This document shows positions 15,872-24,201 of a stretch of 35,095 nt of DNA, in pieces. Position numbers and translations under genes: made by a program. The DNA is from an uncultured Oscillospiraceae bacterium (lineage in GTDB: Bacteria; Bacillota; Clostridia; Oscillospirales; Ruminococcaceae): the NCBI GenBank assembly GCA_949737515.1, contig CATJCP010000385.1, positions 1 through 35,095 of the forward strand. The letters run 5' to 3'. Numbering within the stretch: position 1 is the first letter of the stretch; the number at the start of each line of letters is the position of its first letter. The notes under the pieces are model-generated. The model was not told the origin of the DNA. It did not search any database and was given only the letters and a program-made list of their open reading frames with translations.

Positions 15872-15900
15872 TTGACAATCCCGCCCGATTCCGTTAGTAT
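15872..15900 (+). promoter_or_regulatory. Promoter of the 63-aa membrane protein
   Basis: A perfect TTGACA (15872-15877), a 17-base spacer and TAGTAT (15895-15900). Confidence 0.75.
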
Positions 15901-15953
15901 TAACTAAGATGCCACCTTAGAGCGGTCTATACTGAAAGGAAGGAGCTGCTGAT

Positions 15954-16145
15954 ATGCTGCATTTAGCAATTTCCAATAAAATCCAACAGCTTAAGAAATT
16001 TGTCCCCTATTTTTGGGTCGTGATTTCGCTGGTATTTACCATTGCCACTTTGGTATGCTCCGCAGGTTATCTGGTTTACCGGCTGACGCTGGAAAAGGAG
16101 CACCAGGAAAAATGGAAGGACTACAACGACTGCGGGTTGGCGTAA
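15954..16145 (+). CDS. Small single-span membrane protein
   Basis: A 63-aa protein not recognised as any family. It has a basic N-terminal segment (HLAISNKIQQLKKF), one clear membrane helix (about residues 19-43, YFWVVISLVFTIATLVCSAG then YLVY) and a short charged tail (KEHQEKWKDYNDCG). AAGGAG precedes the ATG. It has its own strong promoter and its own terminator, so it is a genuine single-gene unit rather than a chance frame. Its location between a regulator and a mechanosensitive channel does not reveal a function. Confidence 0.75.
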   Translation: MLHLAISNKIQQLKKFVPYFWVVISLVFTIATLVCSAGYLVYRLTLEKEHQEKWKDYNDCGLA

Positions 16146-16158
16146 CCACAGGGCTGTG

Positions 16159-16192
16159 AAAAGGCTGCCGTTTCGGGACGGCGGCCTTTTTA
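16159..16192 (+). terminator. Terminator after the 63-aa gene
   Basis: Stem AAGGCTGCCGT (16161-16171) with ACGGCGGCCTT (16178-16188), one G-U pair, followed by TTTTTATT. Confidence 0.85.
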
Positions 16193-16206
16193 TTGCGCAT
16201 TCTCCA

Positions 16207-16235
16207 TTTACATTTCCCCCTAAATCCGTTATAAT
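16207..16235 (+). promoter_or_regulatory. Promoter of the MscS gene
   Basis: TTTACA (16207-16212), a 17-base spacer and TATAAT (16230-16235). Confidence 0.75.
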
Positions 16236-16311
16236 AAAAATAACTGTCGACGGATTCCGGTTTTCCTGTTCCTGCGGCAGATACTTTATTTACTGAAAGG
16301 GGAACTTCTCA

Positions 16312-17148
16312 ATGGCGCGTTCTTATAGAATCGTCGACTTTTTCCAAAAGGTAATCGCAATCCAGATCGGCACGCTTACTGTCGGCAAAATTTTTACTGT
16401 CCTCCTGCTCGCTTTGCTCTGCCTGATTGTGGTGAAGGCCATGATGCGGCTGACCGAAAAAATGCTCCAAAAGCTCCATGTCAGTGCGACGCTGAAGGGC
16501 TTTGTCCGCTCCATGGCAAAGGTAATTTATTATTTTATAGGGGTCCTGATTGTGGCGGACAGCCTAGGTATCCCCGTCACCTCTCTGCTGGCGGTATTCA
16601 GCCTGGCAGGCCTGGCCTTTTCCCTGGCCATCCAGGGATCCCTGTCCAATCTGGCCAGCGGGGTGACCCTTCTGGTGACCAAGCCCTTTGAAGTGGGACA
16701 TTTTGTGGAGGTAGGGGGAATCAGCGGCACTGTCGCCGCCATTGGACTGATCTATACCACCCTCACGACCCCGGACAACAAGGAGATTTTTGTTCCCAAC
16801 AGTGATATTTCCAGCGGCAAGATCACAAATTACAGCGCCCAAAGGGAACGCCGGGTGGACGTTGTTGTCACCGCCGCCTATGAATCCCCGGTGGCGGACG
16901 TCAAGGACGCCCTTCTCCAGGCCGTGGAAAAGACGGAAGGCGTTTTGACAGAACCCGCCCCCTTTATCCGCCTGACCGACTACAAGGAGAGCTGTATTGA
17001 GTATACCGTCCGCGTCTGGGCGGAAAATCAAAATTTCTGGAATGTAAAGTTCGACCTGTTGGAAAATATCAGCGTCTGCTTTGAGAAGAACGGCGTGGAG
17101 ATGACCTATAATCATCTGAACGTCCATATGATCGACAGTAAAAAATAA
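16312..17148 (+). CDS. MscS-type mechanosensitive channel
   Basis: A 278-aa small-conductance mechanosensitive channel. Three membrane helices cover about residues 22-125. The pore-lining TM3 is marked by GLAFSLAIQGSLSNLASGVT with the usual Gly/Ala pattern, followed by the beta domain (VTKPFEVGHFVEVGGISGTV) and a mixed alpha/beta C-terminal vestibule. Such channels open under membrane tension and release solutes during osmotic downshock. The length matches E. coli MscS (286 aa). AAAGGGG lies ahead of ATG 16312. It is monocistronic, with its own promoter and a downstream terminator. Confidence 0.95.
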   Translation: MARSYRIVDFFQKVIAIQIGTLTVGKIFTVLLLALLCLIVVKAMMRLTEKMLQKLHVSATLKGFVRSMAKVIYYFIGVLIVADSLGIPVTSLLAVFSLAGLAFSLAIQGSLSNLASGVTLLVTKPFEVGHFVEVGGISGTVAAIGLIYTTLTTPDNKEIFVPNSDISSGKITNYSAQRERRVDVVVTAAYESPVADVKDALLQAVEKTEGVLTEPAPFIRLTDYKESCIEYTVRVWAENQNFWNVKFDLLENISVCFEKNGVEMTYNHLNVHMIDSKK

Positions 17149-17190
17149 TATTTATCACGTCAAAACCAGCCGGGTTTTTGGACAAGCCAG

Positions 17191-17229
17191 GCGTCTGTAT
17201 TCCTAAACGGATGCAGGCGCTTTCCTTTT
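17191..17229 (+). terminator. Terminator of the MscS gene
   Basis: GCGTCTGTATTC (17191-17202) pairs with GGATGCAGGCGC (17209-17220) through Watson-Crick and G-U pairs, followed by TTTCCTTTT. Confidence 0.7.
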
Positions 17230-17265
17230 GCGTGCCAGGGATGCCGCCAATTTCCCTATCCAACG

Positions 17266-17293
17266 AAAAAGGGCCTGTCCTATGGACAAACCC
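17266..17293 (-). terminator. Terminator of the ferredoxin gene
   Basis: On the minus strand GGGTTTGTCC pairs with GGACAGGCCC across loop ATA (two G-U pairs), followed by TTTTTCG. Confidence 0.8.
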
Positions 17294-17324
17294 TCTTTTC
17301 TCCGGACCTCTTATGTAGGGAAAA

Positions 17325-17513
<189 letters not shown>

Positions 17514-17526
17514 TTAAGTTACCCTT

Positions 17527-17554
17527 ATTGTACCACATTCCATAAAAAAATCAA
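17527..17554 (-). promoter_or_regulatory. Promoter of the ferredoxin gene
   Basis: TTGATT (17554-17549), a 16-base spacer and TACAAT (17532-17527) with a TGG extension on the minus strand. Confidence 0.7.
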
Positions 17555-17577
17555 CGAAAAAATCATGGATAAAGAGT

Positions 17578-17598
17578 AAATAGGCGGTATTGCCTAAA
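17578..17598 (-). terminator. Possible terminator of the prmC-to-membrane-protein gene row
   Basis: A 5-bp stem, TAGGC with GCCTA and loop AATACC, followed by TTTA on the minus strand. It lies past the stop codon of the 121-aa gene. The stem is short, so the call is weak. Confidence 0.35.
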
Positions 17599-17623
17599 AA
17601 AGAGAAGCAATTTTGAAGAAATC

Positions 17624-17989
17624 TCAAACGAGGGTGTAGAAACCTGTCAAAAGAGACGCCCCATTCAGGAGCAGGGATACTGCCAGCGCCTTCTTCCATT
17701 CCCACCGGCAGAGGAAATGATATATTCCCCCCTCCACAAAGAGGACCAGGACTTCCAAAACAACAAGGGTTGGCAGATACGTCCTAATCCCGAAAAGGGA
17801 AACCGTGATCTGCAGGATCAGGTTTAAGGCGGGGTTGGTCAGCATATTGCAGAGAAAGCTGGCGTAAACCGCCTCCCTGCTGCGGAATAGAACAAGGGCC
17901 AGGATGCCTTCTAAAAGAACCGTGAGGATAAAGGGGCGCAGAAGGGCCTGAAACATCCAAACCAAACCGCTTACAGCCTGCGGTTTCAC
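17624..17989 (-). CDS. Small multi-span membrane protein, unknown
   Basis: A 121-aa hydrophobic protein with about four membrane segments (ILTVLLEGILALVLF, LILQITVSLFGI, LVVLEVLVLFVEGGIYHFL and AVSLLLNGASLLTGF). The sequence CNMLTNPALNLIL between helices 1 and 2 looks conserved-like, but I cannot name a family. The GTG at 17989 is chosen as start because its GTGA overlaps the TGA stop of the 67-aa gene upstream. A longer reading of this frame to 18196 would be the shadow of that gene. It is the last gene of the row beginning with prmC and is presumably coupled to the 67-aa protein. Confidence 0.72.
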   Translation of the reverse strand: MKPQAVSGLVWMFQALLRPFILTVLLEGILALVLFRSREAVYASFLCNMLTNPALNLILQITVSLFGIRTYLPTLVVLEVLVLFVEGGIYHFLCRWEWKKALAVSLLLNGASLLTGFYTLV

Positions 17990-18189
17990 TCGTCCTTCCC
18001 GCTCCCTTTCCGGTTCTTGGACTTGGATTTGCGCACCAGCAAAACAGCCAGCACAATCAGCCCGATTACCACAATTCCAGCCGCCACAAAAACCCATGGG
18101 GCGGCTTCTCCAAGCCAAATCTCCGCTATCTCCGCCGGGGAAAGGGCCACATCCAGCAGCACAGCCGGAGACAATACCAGTTGATTCAT
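17986..18189 (-). CDS. 67-aa single-span membrane protein
   Basis: A 67-aa protein with an N-terminal segment outside the membrane (MNQLVLSPAVLLDVALSPAE), one membrane helix at about residues 32-53 (WVFVAAGIVVIGLIVLAVLL) and a strongly basic tail (RKSKSKNRKGSGKDE), giving an N-out/C-in topology. AAGGAG precedes the ATG, which lies three bases after the MFS stop codon. The gene end overlaps the next gene's start. No family is recognised. The tight coupling on both sides suggests a functional unit with the MFS transporter and the 121-aa membrane protein. Confidence 0.72.
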   Translation of the reverse strand: MNQLVLSPAVLLDVALSPAEIAEIWLGEAAPWVFVAAGIVVIGLIVLAVLLVRKSKSKNRKGSGKDE

Positions 18190-18192
18190 AGT

Positions 18193-19254
18193 TCAAGCTC
18201 CTTTTTCAGCGTTATTTTGTGTGGAAACCAGTGTAAACAGCGCAGAAACCAGTGTAAGAACCCCCAACACCGCCGCTCCTGCCGCCGGGGAAAGAGAAAA
18301 AAAGAAGAGGGGGACGGTACCGCACAGCAGGGCCAGGGTTGTCAGCCCAAAGGCCAGCCCCGGGCTGTGGGGAAAGAGGGAGGCGACGGTACACAGGGAT
18401 ACCGGCATAGAGGTGTTGAAAAGGAAAACCCCTGCCAAAGATGCAAAGATGTTCCCGCCTCCAAAGCAAAGAAGGGGTATGGAGAGAAGCAGGGCCAGTG
18501 CGCCGAACCTTTTTACCCCAACGCGGTCAGCCAAAAGGCCGCCCGCTGCCTTTCCCAGGCAGGAGAAAATCCCCGGCAGAAGCCCCAGGGAGGCGGAGGT
18601 TTTCCAGTCCATGGGAATTTTCCCTCCGCCATAGGCGCGTATGACAATGGCCGCCAGAGCCAGGGCAGCCGCTAAGTACCCCAGTCGGGGATTGGCAGCT
18701 GAAAACCAGCAGGAAAGGGGTTCCCCGGCGGGCCGGATTCCCCACATGGCCAAAAGGGCCAGCAGCAAAAGGCCCAGGGGAAACAGCGGGGATGCTCCCG
18801 TCTGTCCCGCCAGCGTTCCCAGCACCACTCCTACCGCCCCGGTGGAGACGAACACCCCGCTCCGCGCTAGCTTTCCCCGGGCATGGACCAGGCTGTCTAT
18901 CCCACCTGCCACATGGAACCAGGCGTTTCCAAGGGCGGCGGTGATCAGGGCCAGCCAGGGAAGCTGGAGCAGCCCTAGGGCAACCCCGGTCCCAGTCAGG
19001 ACCGCCCCCAGCCGTCCCGCCAAAAACGCGGGGCGGGAATCACAGAAATATCCCAAAAACGGCTGAAGTCCAAAGGCAAGGATGTTATACAGCAGAAAGC
19101 CCACCCCGATTTCTGCCTGAGACATTCCCGGCAAAAACAGGGCATATAGCAGATAAAAGCAGGAGAAGTCCACTGTGAAATGTGAAAAGGAGTAGGCCAA
19201 CAGAGAAAAATGGGTTTCCCTCAGCAGCTTCCCCTGGTTGGAAATGACAGTCAT
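18193..19254 (-). CDS. MFS transporter
   Basis: A 353-aa protein rich in hydrophobic helices (about 10-11). It has MFS-like loop sequences such as LQPFLGYFCDSRPAFLAGRL after helix 2 and GKAAGGLLADRVGVKRFGAL in the second half, which resemble the motif A positions of the two MFS halves. It is short for an MFS protein (usually about 400 aa), and transport direction and substrate cannot be told. Its ATGA start overlaps the stop codon of the HAD phosphatase gene, and its stop is followed three bases later by the 67-aa gene. Confidence 0.82.
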   Translation of the reverse strand: MTVISNQGKLLRETHFSLLAYSFSHFTVDFSCFYLLYALFLPGMSQAEIGVGFLLYNILAFGLQPFLGYFCDSRPAFLAGRLGAVLTGTGVALGLLQLPWLALITAALGNAWFHVAGGIDSLVHARGKLARSGVFVSTGAVGVVLGTLAGQTGASPLFPLGLLLLALLAMWGIRPAGEPLSCWFSAANPRLGYLAAALALAAIVIRAYGGGKIPMDWKTSASLGLLPGIFSCLGKAAGGLLADRVGVKRFGALALLLSIPLLCFGGGNIFASLAGVFLFNTSMPVSLCTVASLFPHSPGLAFGLTTLALLCGTVPLFFFSLSPAAGAAVLGVLTLVSALFTLVSTQNNAEKGA

Positions 19255-20093
19255 ACCTTTCCTTTTACCTCCCGGCCTTTTGAGGCGATCTTGTCCAGGC
19301 TTTCCAGCAGTTTGGAAAGCTCATCTTCGACCCGTCCAGCGCAGATACCCGCCGCCAGGTTCCTGACCGCCTCCGGGCTGTGGGCCATGGCCACTGGGTA
19401 TCCGGCCTCCCCCAGGATGGAGATATCGTTGTAATTGTCCCCAAAGGCCATGACCTCCTTAGGGGCGATTCCCAGCCTACGGCACACCTGGAGCAGGCCG
19501 TCCGCCTTGCTGGCCCTGGTGATGTCCAGCCATTTCTCACCGCTCAGCGCCACGTTGTACGCGGCTCCCCAACGGTCTTCCAGGGGGGCCAGATGATTTT
19601 TCCCCCCATCCCGGCAATATGCCGTCACCTTGACAATTTCCTCCGGGATATCCTCCCATCCCCCTATTTCAGCGGCGTCGTTGCCCACTTGGTCCCGTAT
19701 GACGGAAAGATAGTCCTCCCGACCCGCCAGCAGATAGCAGCATCGCGGGCCGGAAACCAGCGCCTCGCAGTACGGCATGGAATCGATAAATTCCGCCATT
19801 CTGACAGCATCTTTCCGTCCAATAGGAGTTGTGGATATATCCTCGTCCCCCCAGAAAACCGCCGAACCGTTTTCGCAGATGTAAAACATCTCCTTTGGCC
19901 CTTGGGAAAAGAGCCTCCTCTGGCAGGCGTACTGCCGTCCGCTGGCTGTGGAAAAGCGGATTCCCCGCTCTGCCAGCCGGCGTATCAGGCCAAACAGCCG
20001 GGGATCCAGCGCCCGCTCCTCCCCCTGGAGCAGGGTGCCGTCTATATCGCAGGCGACGAGCCGGATTTGGGTGATCTCCACTGGCTTTACCAT
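19251..20093 (-). CDS. HAD-IIB (Cof-type) phosphatase
   Basis: A 280-aa haloacid dehalogenase-superfamily phosphatase. Motif I is ACDIDGTLL near residues 14-22 (nucleophile and acid/base Asp). The C2B-type cap fills the middle. The C-terminal motif AFGDNYNDISILGEAGYPVA carries the magnesium-binding acidic residues. Members hydrolyse sugar phosphates, phosphorylated cofactors or nucleotides with broad specificity, so the substrate is unknown. Its ATG overlaps the end of the DUF1385 gene (ATGGTAA), with GGAGGGGG ahead. The overlaps on both ends place it in the prmC-yqhQ gene row. Confidence 0.92.
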   Translation of the reverse strand: MVKPVEITQIRLVACDIDGTLLQGEERALDPRLFGLIRRLAERGIRFSTASGRQYACQRRLFSQGPKEMFYICENGSAVFWGDEDISTTPIGRKDAVRMAEFIDSMPYCEALVSGPRCCYLLAGREDYLSVIRDQVGNDAAEIGGWEDIPEEIVKVTAYCRDGGKNHLAPLEDRWGAAYNVALSGEKWLDITRASKADGLLQVCRRLGIAPKEVMAFGDNYNDISILGEAGYPVAMAHSPEAVRNLAAGICAGRVEDELSKLLESLDKIASKGREVKGKV

Positions 20094-21028
20094 TTGTCCG
20101 CCCCCTCCTGGGATGGGATCACCGGTTTGATGGAGGCGATGGCCGTCTCAATCATGCTGTCGTCCGGCTCATTGGTGGTCAGGCGCTGAAGCCAAAGCCC
20201 AGGGGCGGAGATAACCCTTGTCACTACATTGTCGTACCTTCCCGCCAGCTTGATAATCTCATAGGCGATCCCCACCACCAAGGGGAGCAGCGCGATTTTC
20301 AGCGCTACCCGTAACAGCCCGTTCTGCCACGTCACCACCGAAAACACCAGGATGGAGATGATCAACACAATCAGCAGGAAGCTGGTGCCGCACCTGGGAT
20401 GAAACCGGGTGTGCTTTCGGACATTTTCCACCGTCAGTTCCTCCCTGGCCTCGTAGCAGGCAATGGTCTTGTGTTCTGCCCCATGGTAGGAGAACATCCG
20501 GTCCATCTCCTGCATCCTTCTCACCAGGGACAGATAGGCGATAAATACCAGGATCTTCAGCCCGCCTTCTATAAAGGAAAGCCCCATATTGGGGATACCC
20601 CCTCCCGCCAGGTAGTTGACCCCCTTGCTCAGGGCAGTGGGCAGCGCCATAAAGAGCGCCACCGCGATTCCAACCCCCAAAACCATGCCGATTGCCGCCA
20701 CAACGCCCATCAGCTTATCCCCGAAAATCTCCTTCAGCTTTTTTTCCCATTTAGAGGGCTCCTCCTCCATCATATCGCTTTCGGAGAGCTCCGCTGATCT
20801 CATCAAGCACTTATAGCCCAGCTTCATCATGTCGATAAAATTAAAGATTCCCCGGACAAAGGGCGTTTTTTTATACCACGCTGTGGGGGAGGTGTTTTCC
20901 CACTCTTCCAGGGCAATCTCCCCGTTGGGGCGGCGGACAGCCATGGCGGTTTTTTCCGGTCCCCGCATCATCACCCCTTCTATGACGGCCTGGCCGCCAA
21001 TCGATGTTTTCATCTGTTCCTTTGACAT
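20087..21028 (-). CDS. DUF1385 (YqhQ-like) membrane protein
   Basis: A 313-aa protein of the DUF1385 family (B. subtilis YqhQ). The family signature GGQAVIEGVMMRGPEKTAMA lies near residues 11-30. YHGAEHKTIACYEA and FHPRCGTSFLL follow in the middle, with several membrane segments (about 105-130, 150-170 and 215-260). The His/Cys-containing motifs suggest metal binding, but no activity is established for the family. AAGGAGG precedes ATG 21028. It lies directly downstream of prmC, an order common in Firmicutes, where rpmE and prfA often neighbour; those two are absent here. Confidence 0.93.
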   Translation of the reverse strand: MSKEQMKTSIGGQAVIEGVMMRGPEKTAMAVRRPNGEIALEEWENTSPTAWYKKTPFVRGIFNFIDMMKLGYKCLMRSAELSESDMMEEEPSKWEKKLKEIFGDKLMGVVAAIGMVLGVGIAVALFMALPTALSKGVNYLAGGGIPNMGLSFIEGGLKILVFIAYLSLVRRMQEMDRMFSYHGAEHKTIACYEAREELTVENVRKHTRFHPRCGTSFLLIVLIISILVFSVVTWQNGLLRVALKIALLPLVVGIAYEIIKLAGRYDNVVTRVISAPGLWLQRLTTNEPDDSMIETAIASIKPVIPSQEGADKW

Positions 21029-21116
21029 AGTATCCTCCTTATCTTAATCGGGCATATCCGAAATAAGCCAGTATGCAATACGCCCTGCGGTTTAGGCGGA
21101 CAAAATCCGTCCCGGC

Positions 21117-21950
21117 CTATGCTGACGCATAGACAACCCGTTCGATTCCGTTTAAGTCCTGCTTTTTTTCGATATGCCTCCAGCCGTTTTCCCGCAGCAG
21201 CTCCTCTGCCAATCCGCTCTGCCGGTATCCCACCTCAAAGGCAATATGCCCCTGGGGAAGCACATTGGGCCTGTATGCCTTGGCAATGCTCCGATAAAAG
21301 GCCAGCCCGTTTTCCCCGGCCCGCAAAGCTATTTCCGGCTCATAGGTCACCTCGGTCTGGAGCCGGTTCATTTCCTCGTCGGAGAGATAGGGCGGGTTGG
21401 AGAGGATCAGGTGGCAGGAGGGGAGCTGAGGGGCTGCCTCAAAGATATCGGCCAGCACCGGCCTGACGCCGGGAAAGGGGCGGGTATTTTTGGTCAAATA
21501 GGAGAACGCCTCCTGGGAAACCTCCACCGCATAGATGAGGGCATCGGGCCGCTGGCTGGCAACAGCAGCGGCAATGCAACCAGAACCGCTGCACAGGTCG
21601 TACACCACCGGATGGCTTACCCCCTCCAGCAGCTTCAGTCCGGTTTCCACTAGGGTTTCGGTATCCGGTCTGGGGATCAACACTCCCTCCCCCACCGAAA
21701 AGGGGAGGCCAAAAAATTCCCACTCCCCCAAAAGATATTGGAGGGGATATTTCTGCGCCCTACGGTCAATCATTGCCCTCAGTTTTTTCCATTGGGCAGG
21801 GGGGATGTCCTTCTGTCCATCCAGGGGCATCCTCCCTCGGGAAACGCCTGTAACAGCTTCGACGAGCTGGGAGGCGTCGAATTCCGGGCTTTCCACCCCG
21901 TAGGCCCGCAGATATCCCACTGTGCCAAGGTACGCCTGTCGTATTGTCAT
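21117..21950 (-). CDS. prmC: Release factor glutamine methyltransferase PrmC
   Basis: A 277-aa enzyme that N5-methylates the glutamine of the GGQ motif in peptide chain release factors, using S-adenosylmethionine. It has an N-terminal helical recognition domain (about 1-85), the family stretch LIPRPDTETLVE at 91-102, the SAM-binding DLCSGSGC at 118-125, and the catalytic NPPY at 185-188. ATG 21950 is chosen because GGAGG lies five bases ahead and the protein then begins at the normal family position. The open frame runs 57 codons further upstream through the neighbouring promoter region and is not credible there. It heads the minus-strand gene row down to 17624. Confidence 0.95.
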   Translation of the reverse strand: MTIRQAYLGTVGYLRAYGVESPEFDASQLVEAVTGVSRGRMPLDGQKDIPPAQWKKLRAMIDRRAQKYPLQYLLGEWEFFGLPFSVGEGVLIPRPDTETLVETGLKLLEGVSHPVVYDLCSGSGCIAAAVASQRPDALIYAVEVSQEAFSYLTKNTRPFPGVRPVLADIFEAAPQLPSCHLILSNPPYLSDEEMNRLQTEVTYEPEIALRAGENGLAFYRSIAKAYRPNVLPQGHIAFEVGYRQSGLAEELLRENGWRHIEKKQDLNGIERVVYASA

Positions 21951-21978
21951 GAGTGCCTCCTCCGATTTTTTCACAGGT

Positions 21979-22007
21979 TTGACGGCTGAAAAAAGGCGTG
22001 TTATACT
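21979..22007 (+). promoter_or_regulatory. Promoter of the zinc-ribbon membrane protein gene
   Basis: TTGACG (21979-21984), a 17-base spacer and TATACT (22002-22007), on the opposite strand to prmC. Confidence 0.7.
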
Positions 22008-22080
22008 TTTTAATAGGTTTCGCTTCCTGTACAAAATTATGATATCCCAATCACTCCACAAAACAGAAAGGACAGAGCAT

Positions 22081-22404
22081 ATGGCGCTTACAGACCAAAA
22101 CAAATCGGAAAACCCTTCCAATCTGCCCCTCTCCCCCTTGAGGAGGGCGCGAAAAAACGCCCTGAACCTGATGTACGCCTCCTATGGGGTGCTGGCGCTG
22201 GCCTTTGTGCGGTGCATGATGGCGGGAACCGTGCGGGAGGGCGGCACACTGCTCCTGCTGGGGATTTTTCTGGCAATGGCGGTCGCCTCGGTGGCCGTCA
22301 GCGCGAAGATCTGGAAATGCCCCCACTGCGGCCAGATGCTGGAGATCAAGCGGGGCGCGGCGGATAAAACCGGGAAGTGCCCCTATTGTAAAGGGGAACT
22401 CTAA
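22081..22404 (+). CDS. Membrane protein with C-terminal zinc ribbon
   Basis: A 107-aa protein with a basic N-terminus, two membrane helices (about 30-48 and 55-75) and a cytoplasmic zinc ribbon with CPHC at 80-83 and CPYC at 100-103. No named family is recognised. The design resembles small membrane zinc-ribbon proteins scattered through Firmicutes. ATG 22081 has GAAAGGACAG ahead and follows a near-consensus promoter at a sensible distance. Its 3' end overlaps the convergent trmB gene by four bases, so the two terminate into each other. Confidence 0.72.
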   Translation: MALTDQNKSENPSNLPLSPLRRARKNALNLMYASYGVLALAFVRCMMAGTVREGGTLLLLGIFLAMAVASVAVSAKIWKCPHCGQMLEIKRGAADKTGKCPYCKGEL

Positions 22405-23087
22405 AAGCTGCCCGGATCCGGGCTTCCCTTTGGGAGCTCCCCTTTCACCGCAATGAGAAATTTAATGGGGATTCCCTGCTCTGAAAACATCCTCTCGTGC
22501 TCGGTGGCGTAACTGTTCTGTATGCCGCTGTTGTGCAGGTCCCGGGTCATGGCCTTCAGTGAAAAGCCGCAGGCCGCAAAGTATTCCAGGGATTCGTCAA
22601 AAAGGGGGGCGTCGTCGGTTTTAAACCAGATCTCCCCGCCGTCCTTTAAAAATTCCCGGTACTTCATCAGCTGGCGGGGATGGGTCAGCCTTCTTTTCTT
22701 GTGCTTCATCTTCGGCCAGGGATTGCAGAAATTGATGTAGATCCGGTCGATCACATCCTCCGGCGACAGCATGGCGTCGATCTGTTCGATGTTCTGGGCC
22801 ATTAGGCGGACGTTTGTGACCTCCTGCCCCTGGTATGCCCCCTCAATGGCCCGTTTGGCCAGGACCAGCACCTCGCTTTTAATGTCCACTGCCAGATAAT
22901 TGTAGTCCGGCTCCATCCGGCAGATCTGGGCCATAAAACCCCCTTTGCCGCACCCAAGCTCCATCCGGAGGGGCTGGCGGGTTGGAAACTGCCTGTCCCA
23001 TCTTCCCCGGTACTGGGATGGATTTTCTATATTGAAAGGGCATCCCTCCAGTTCGGGTTTGGCCCACGGCTTATGTCTCAGCCTCAT
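22401..23087 (-). CDS. trmB: tRNA (guanine-N7-)-methyltransferase
   Basis: A 228-aa SAM-dependent enzyme that methylates G46 in the variable loop of tRNAs. Visible are the SAM-binding ELGCGKGGF, the acidic AVDIKSEVL segment, and the family signature [16 protein letters not shown], with [16 protein letters not shown] in the C-terminal half. The length is normal. ATG 23087 has a GGAGAGGAC site. It is convergent with the zinc-ribbon gene and divergent from the QueG-like gene. Confidence 0.96.
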   Translation of the reverse strand: MRLRHKPWAKPELEGCPFNIENPSQYRGRWDRQFPTRQPLRMELGCGKGGFMAQICRMEPDYNYLAVDIKSEVLVLAKRAIEGAYQGQEVTNVRLMAQNIEQIDAMLSPEDVIDRIYINFCNPWPKMKHKKRRLTHPRQLMKYREFLKDGGEIWFKTDDAPLFDESLEYFAACGFSLKAMTRDLHNSGIQNSYATEHERMFSEQGIPIKFLIAVKGELPKGSPDPGSF

Positions 23088-23204
23088 AATGTCCTCTCCT
23101 TAGTCCAAGTATTTCTTTCTTAATAGGGTATCACACTTTTCCATTCTGCACAATATCAAACCGAGAACTTTGTCAGATTGATGAAGGAAAGGCCGGTTTT
23201 ATCT

Positions 23205-24014
23205 ATGATATCACATCGAATTCGCTGTATTCTCCGCAGCCGGGGCGTCTCCCAATGCGGTTTTTGTCCCTTTCCCGATCTGCTCCCTCTTTTGGAGGTC
23301 CGCTCCCGCGCCCGGATTCCCGGCGGTGCGCGAACTGTAATCTTTGCCCTATTCCCCTACTATACTGGGCCCCTTCCCCACCGGAATCTCTCCCGTTACG
23401 CTGTCCCTGACGACTACCATGCCATCGCCGGGGGGATGCTTCAAAGCGTCTGCCTTGCCCTGGAGGAACTGTTTCCCGGGGAGCGGTTCGTCTGGTTTGT
23501 GGACAGTTCTCCCATACGGGAGGTATATGGCGCCTATCTGTCCGGCCTGGGGTGGATGGGGGAAAACGGCCAGCTGATCAATCCTCTGTTTGGAAGCTAC
23601 GTCTTTATTGGCGAGATTGTCACTACCCTGTCTGTTCCCTGCCATCCCCAGCCCATGGGGAGATGCCTGGGCTGCGGATTGTGCCGCAAGAGCTGTCCCA
23701 CCGGAGCTCTGGCCTCCCGCAGGGTGGAGGAAGCCCTCTGCCGTTCCGCCATTACGCAAAAAAAGGGAGAGCTGTCCCCTTGGGAGGAGGAACAGGTCCG
23801 GGCAGGCGGGTTGGTATGGGGCTGCGATCTGTGCAACGACGTATGCCCCATGAACCGGCGCACCCTCCCCAGCGATATCCCCCAGTTTTACCGGACAATG
23901 GACTGCCGGATCACAGCGGAAAACCTTCCCCTTCTGCGTAAAAGAAAGGCCTTTTGCTACCGCAGCCGTTCCGTTGTGGAGCGGAATCTGCGGCTGACAG
24001 GGGAGGGCGGCTGA
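23205..24014 (+). CDS. Short QueG-like double-cluster Fe-S protein
   Basis: A 269-aa protein related to epoxyqueuosine reductase (QueG), the cobalamin-dependent last step of queuosine synthesis. It keeps the RYA.PDDYH segment (65-72), the conserved Asp at 100 in WFVDSSPIREVYGAYLSGLG, and the GSYVFIGEIVTTL strand. It has two [4Fe-4S] motifs: CLGCGLCRKSCP at 154-165 and CDLCNDVCP at 207-215. The usual GKN after the glycine-rich turn is GEN. The C-terminal HEAT-like tRNA-binding region of full-length QueG (310-380 aa) is absent. ATG 23205 is chosen because it places the start as in the family; a TTG/ATG at 23178/23181 lacks a ribosome site. Whether it still reduces epoxyqueuosine is uncertain. 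Confidence 0.8.
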   Translation: MISHRIRCILRSRGVSQCGFCPFPDLLPLLEVRSRARIPGGARTVIFALFPYYTGPLPHRNLSRYAVPDDYHAIAGGMLQSVCLALEELFPGERFVWFVDSSPIREVYGAYLSGLGWMGENGQLINPLFGSYVFIGEIVTTLSVPCHPQPMGRCLGCGLCRKSCPTGALASRRVEEALCRSAITQKKGELSPWEEEQVRAGGLVWGCDLCNDVCPMNRRTLPSDIPQFYRTMDCRITAENLPLLRKRKAFCYRSRSVVERNLRLTGEGG

Positions 24015-24117
24015 CTTTCCCAAGACAGGATTTGCCCCACAAAATAAGATGGATATTACATTCCTGAAAACAATTTTTAAAGTTTGCCATAAAAATCTAG
24101 AATTCTTTCTGATTTTA

Positions 24118-24126
24118 TGGTACAAT
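24118..24126 (+). promoter_or_regulatory. Extended -10 promoter of the darA operon
   Basis: TGG followed by TACAAT (24121-24126). No good -35 box is visible at the right spacing. The transcript would start about 70 bases ahead of darA. Confidence 0.5.
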
Positions 24127-24201
24127 AGAGACATAAGGAGCAGGAAAGGGAAGAATTGACCCGCTTTCCTCTCAACACTACAAAAAGTGGGAGGGTAACA
24201 T

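Noticed and set aside
18181-18675. Plus-strand frame opposite the MFS gene
   Set aside because: It encodes a Gln/Gly/Lys/Arg-rich shadow protein with no start signals.
21951-22121. 57-codon N-terminal extension of PrmC
   Set aside because: It has no ribosome site, it crosses the opposite-strand promoter and it does not fit the PrmC family start.
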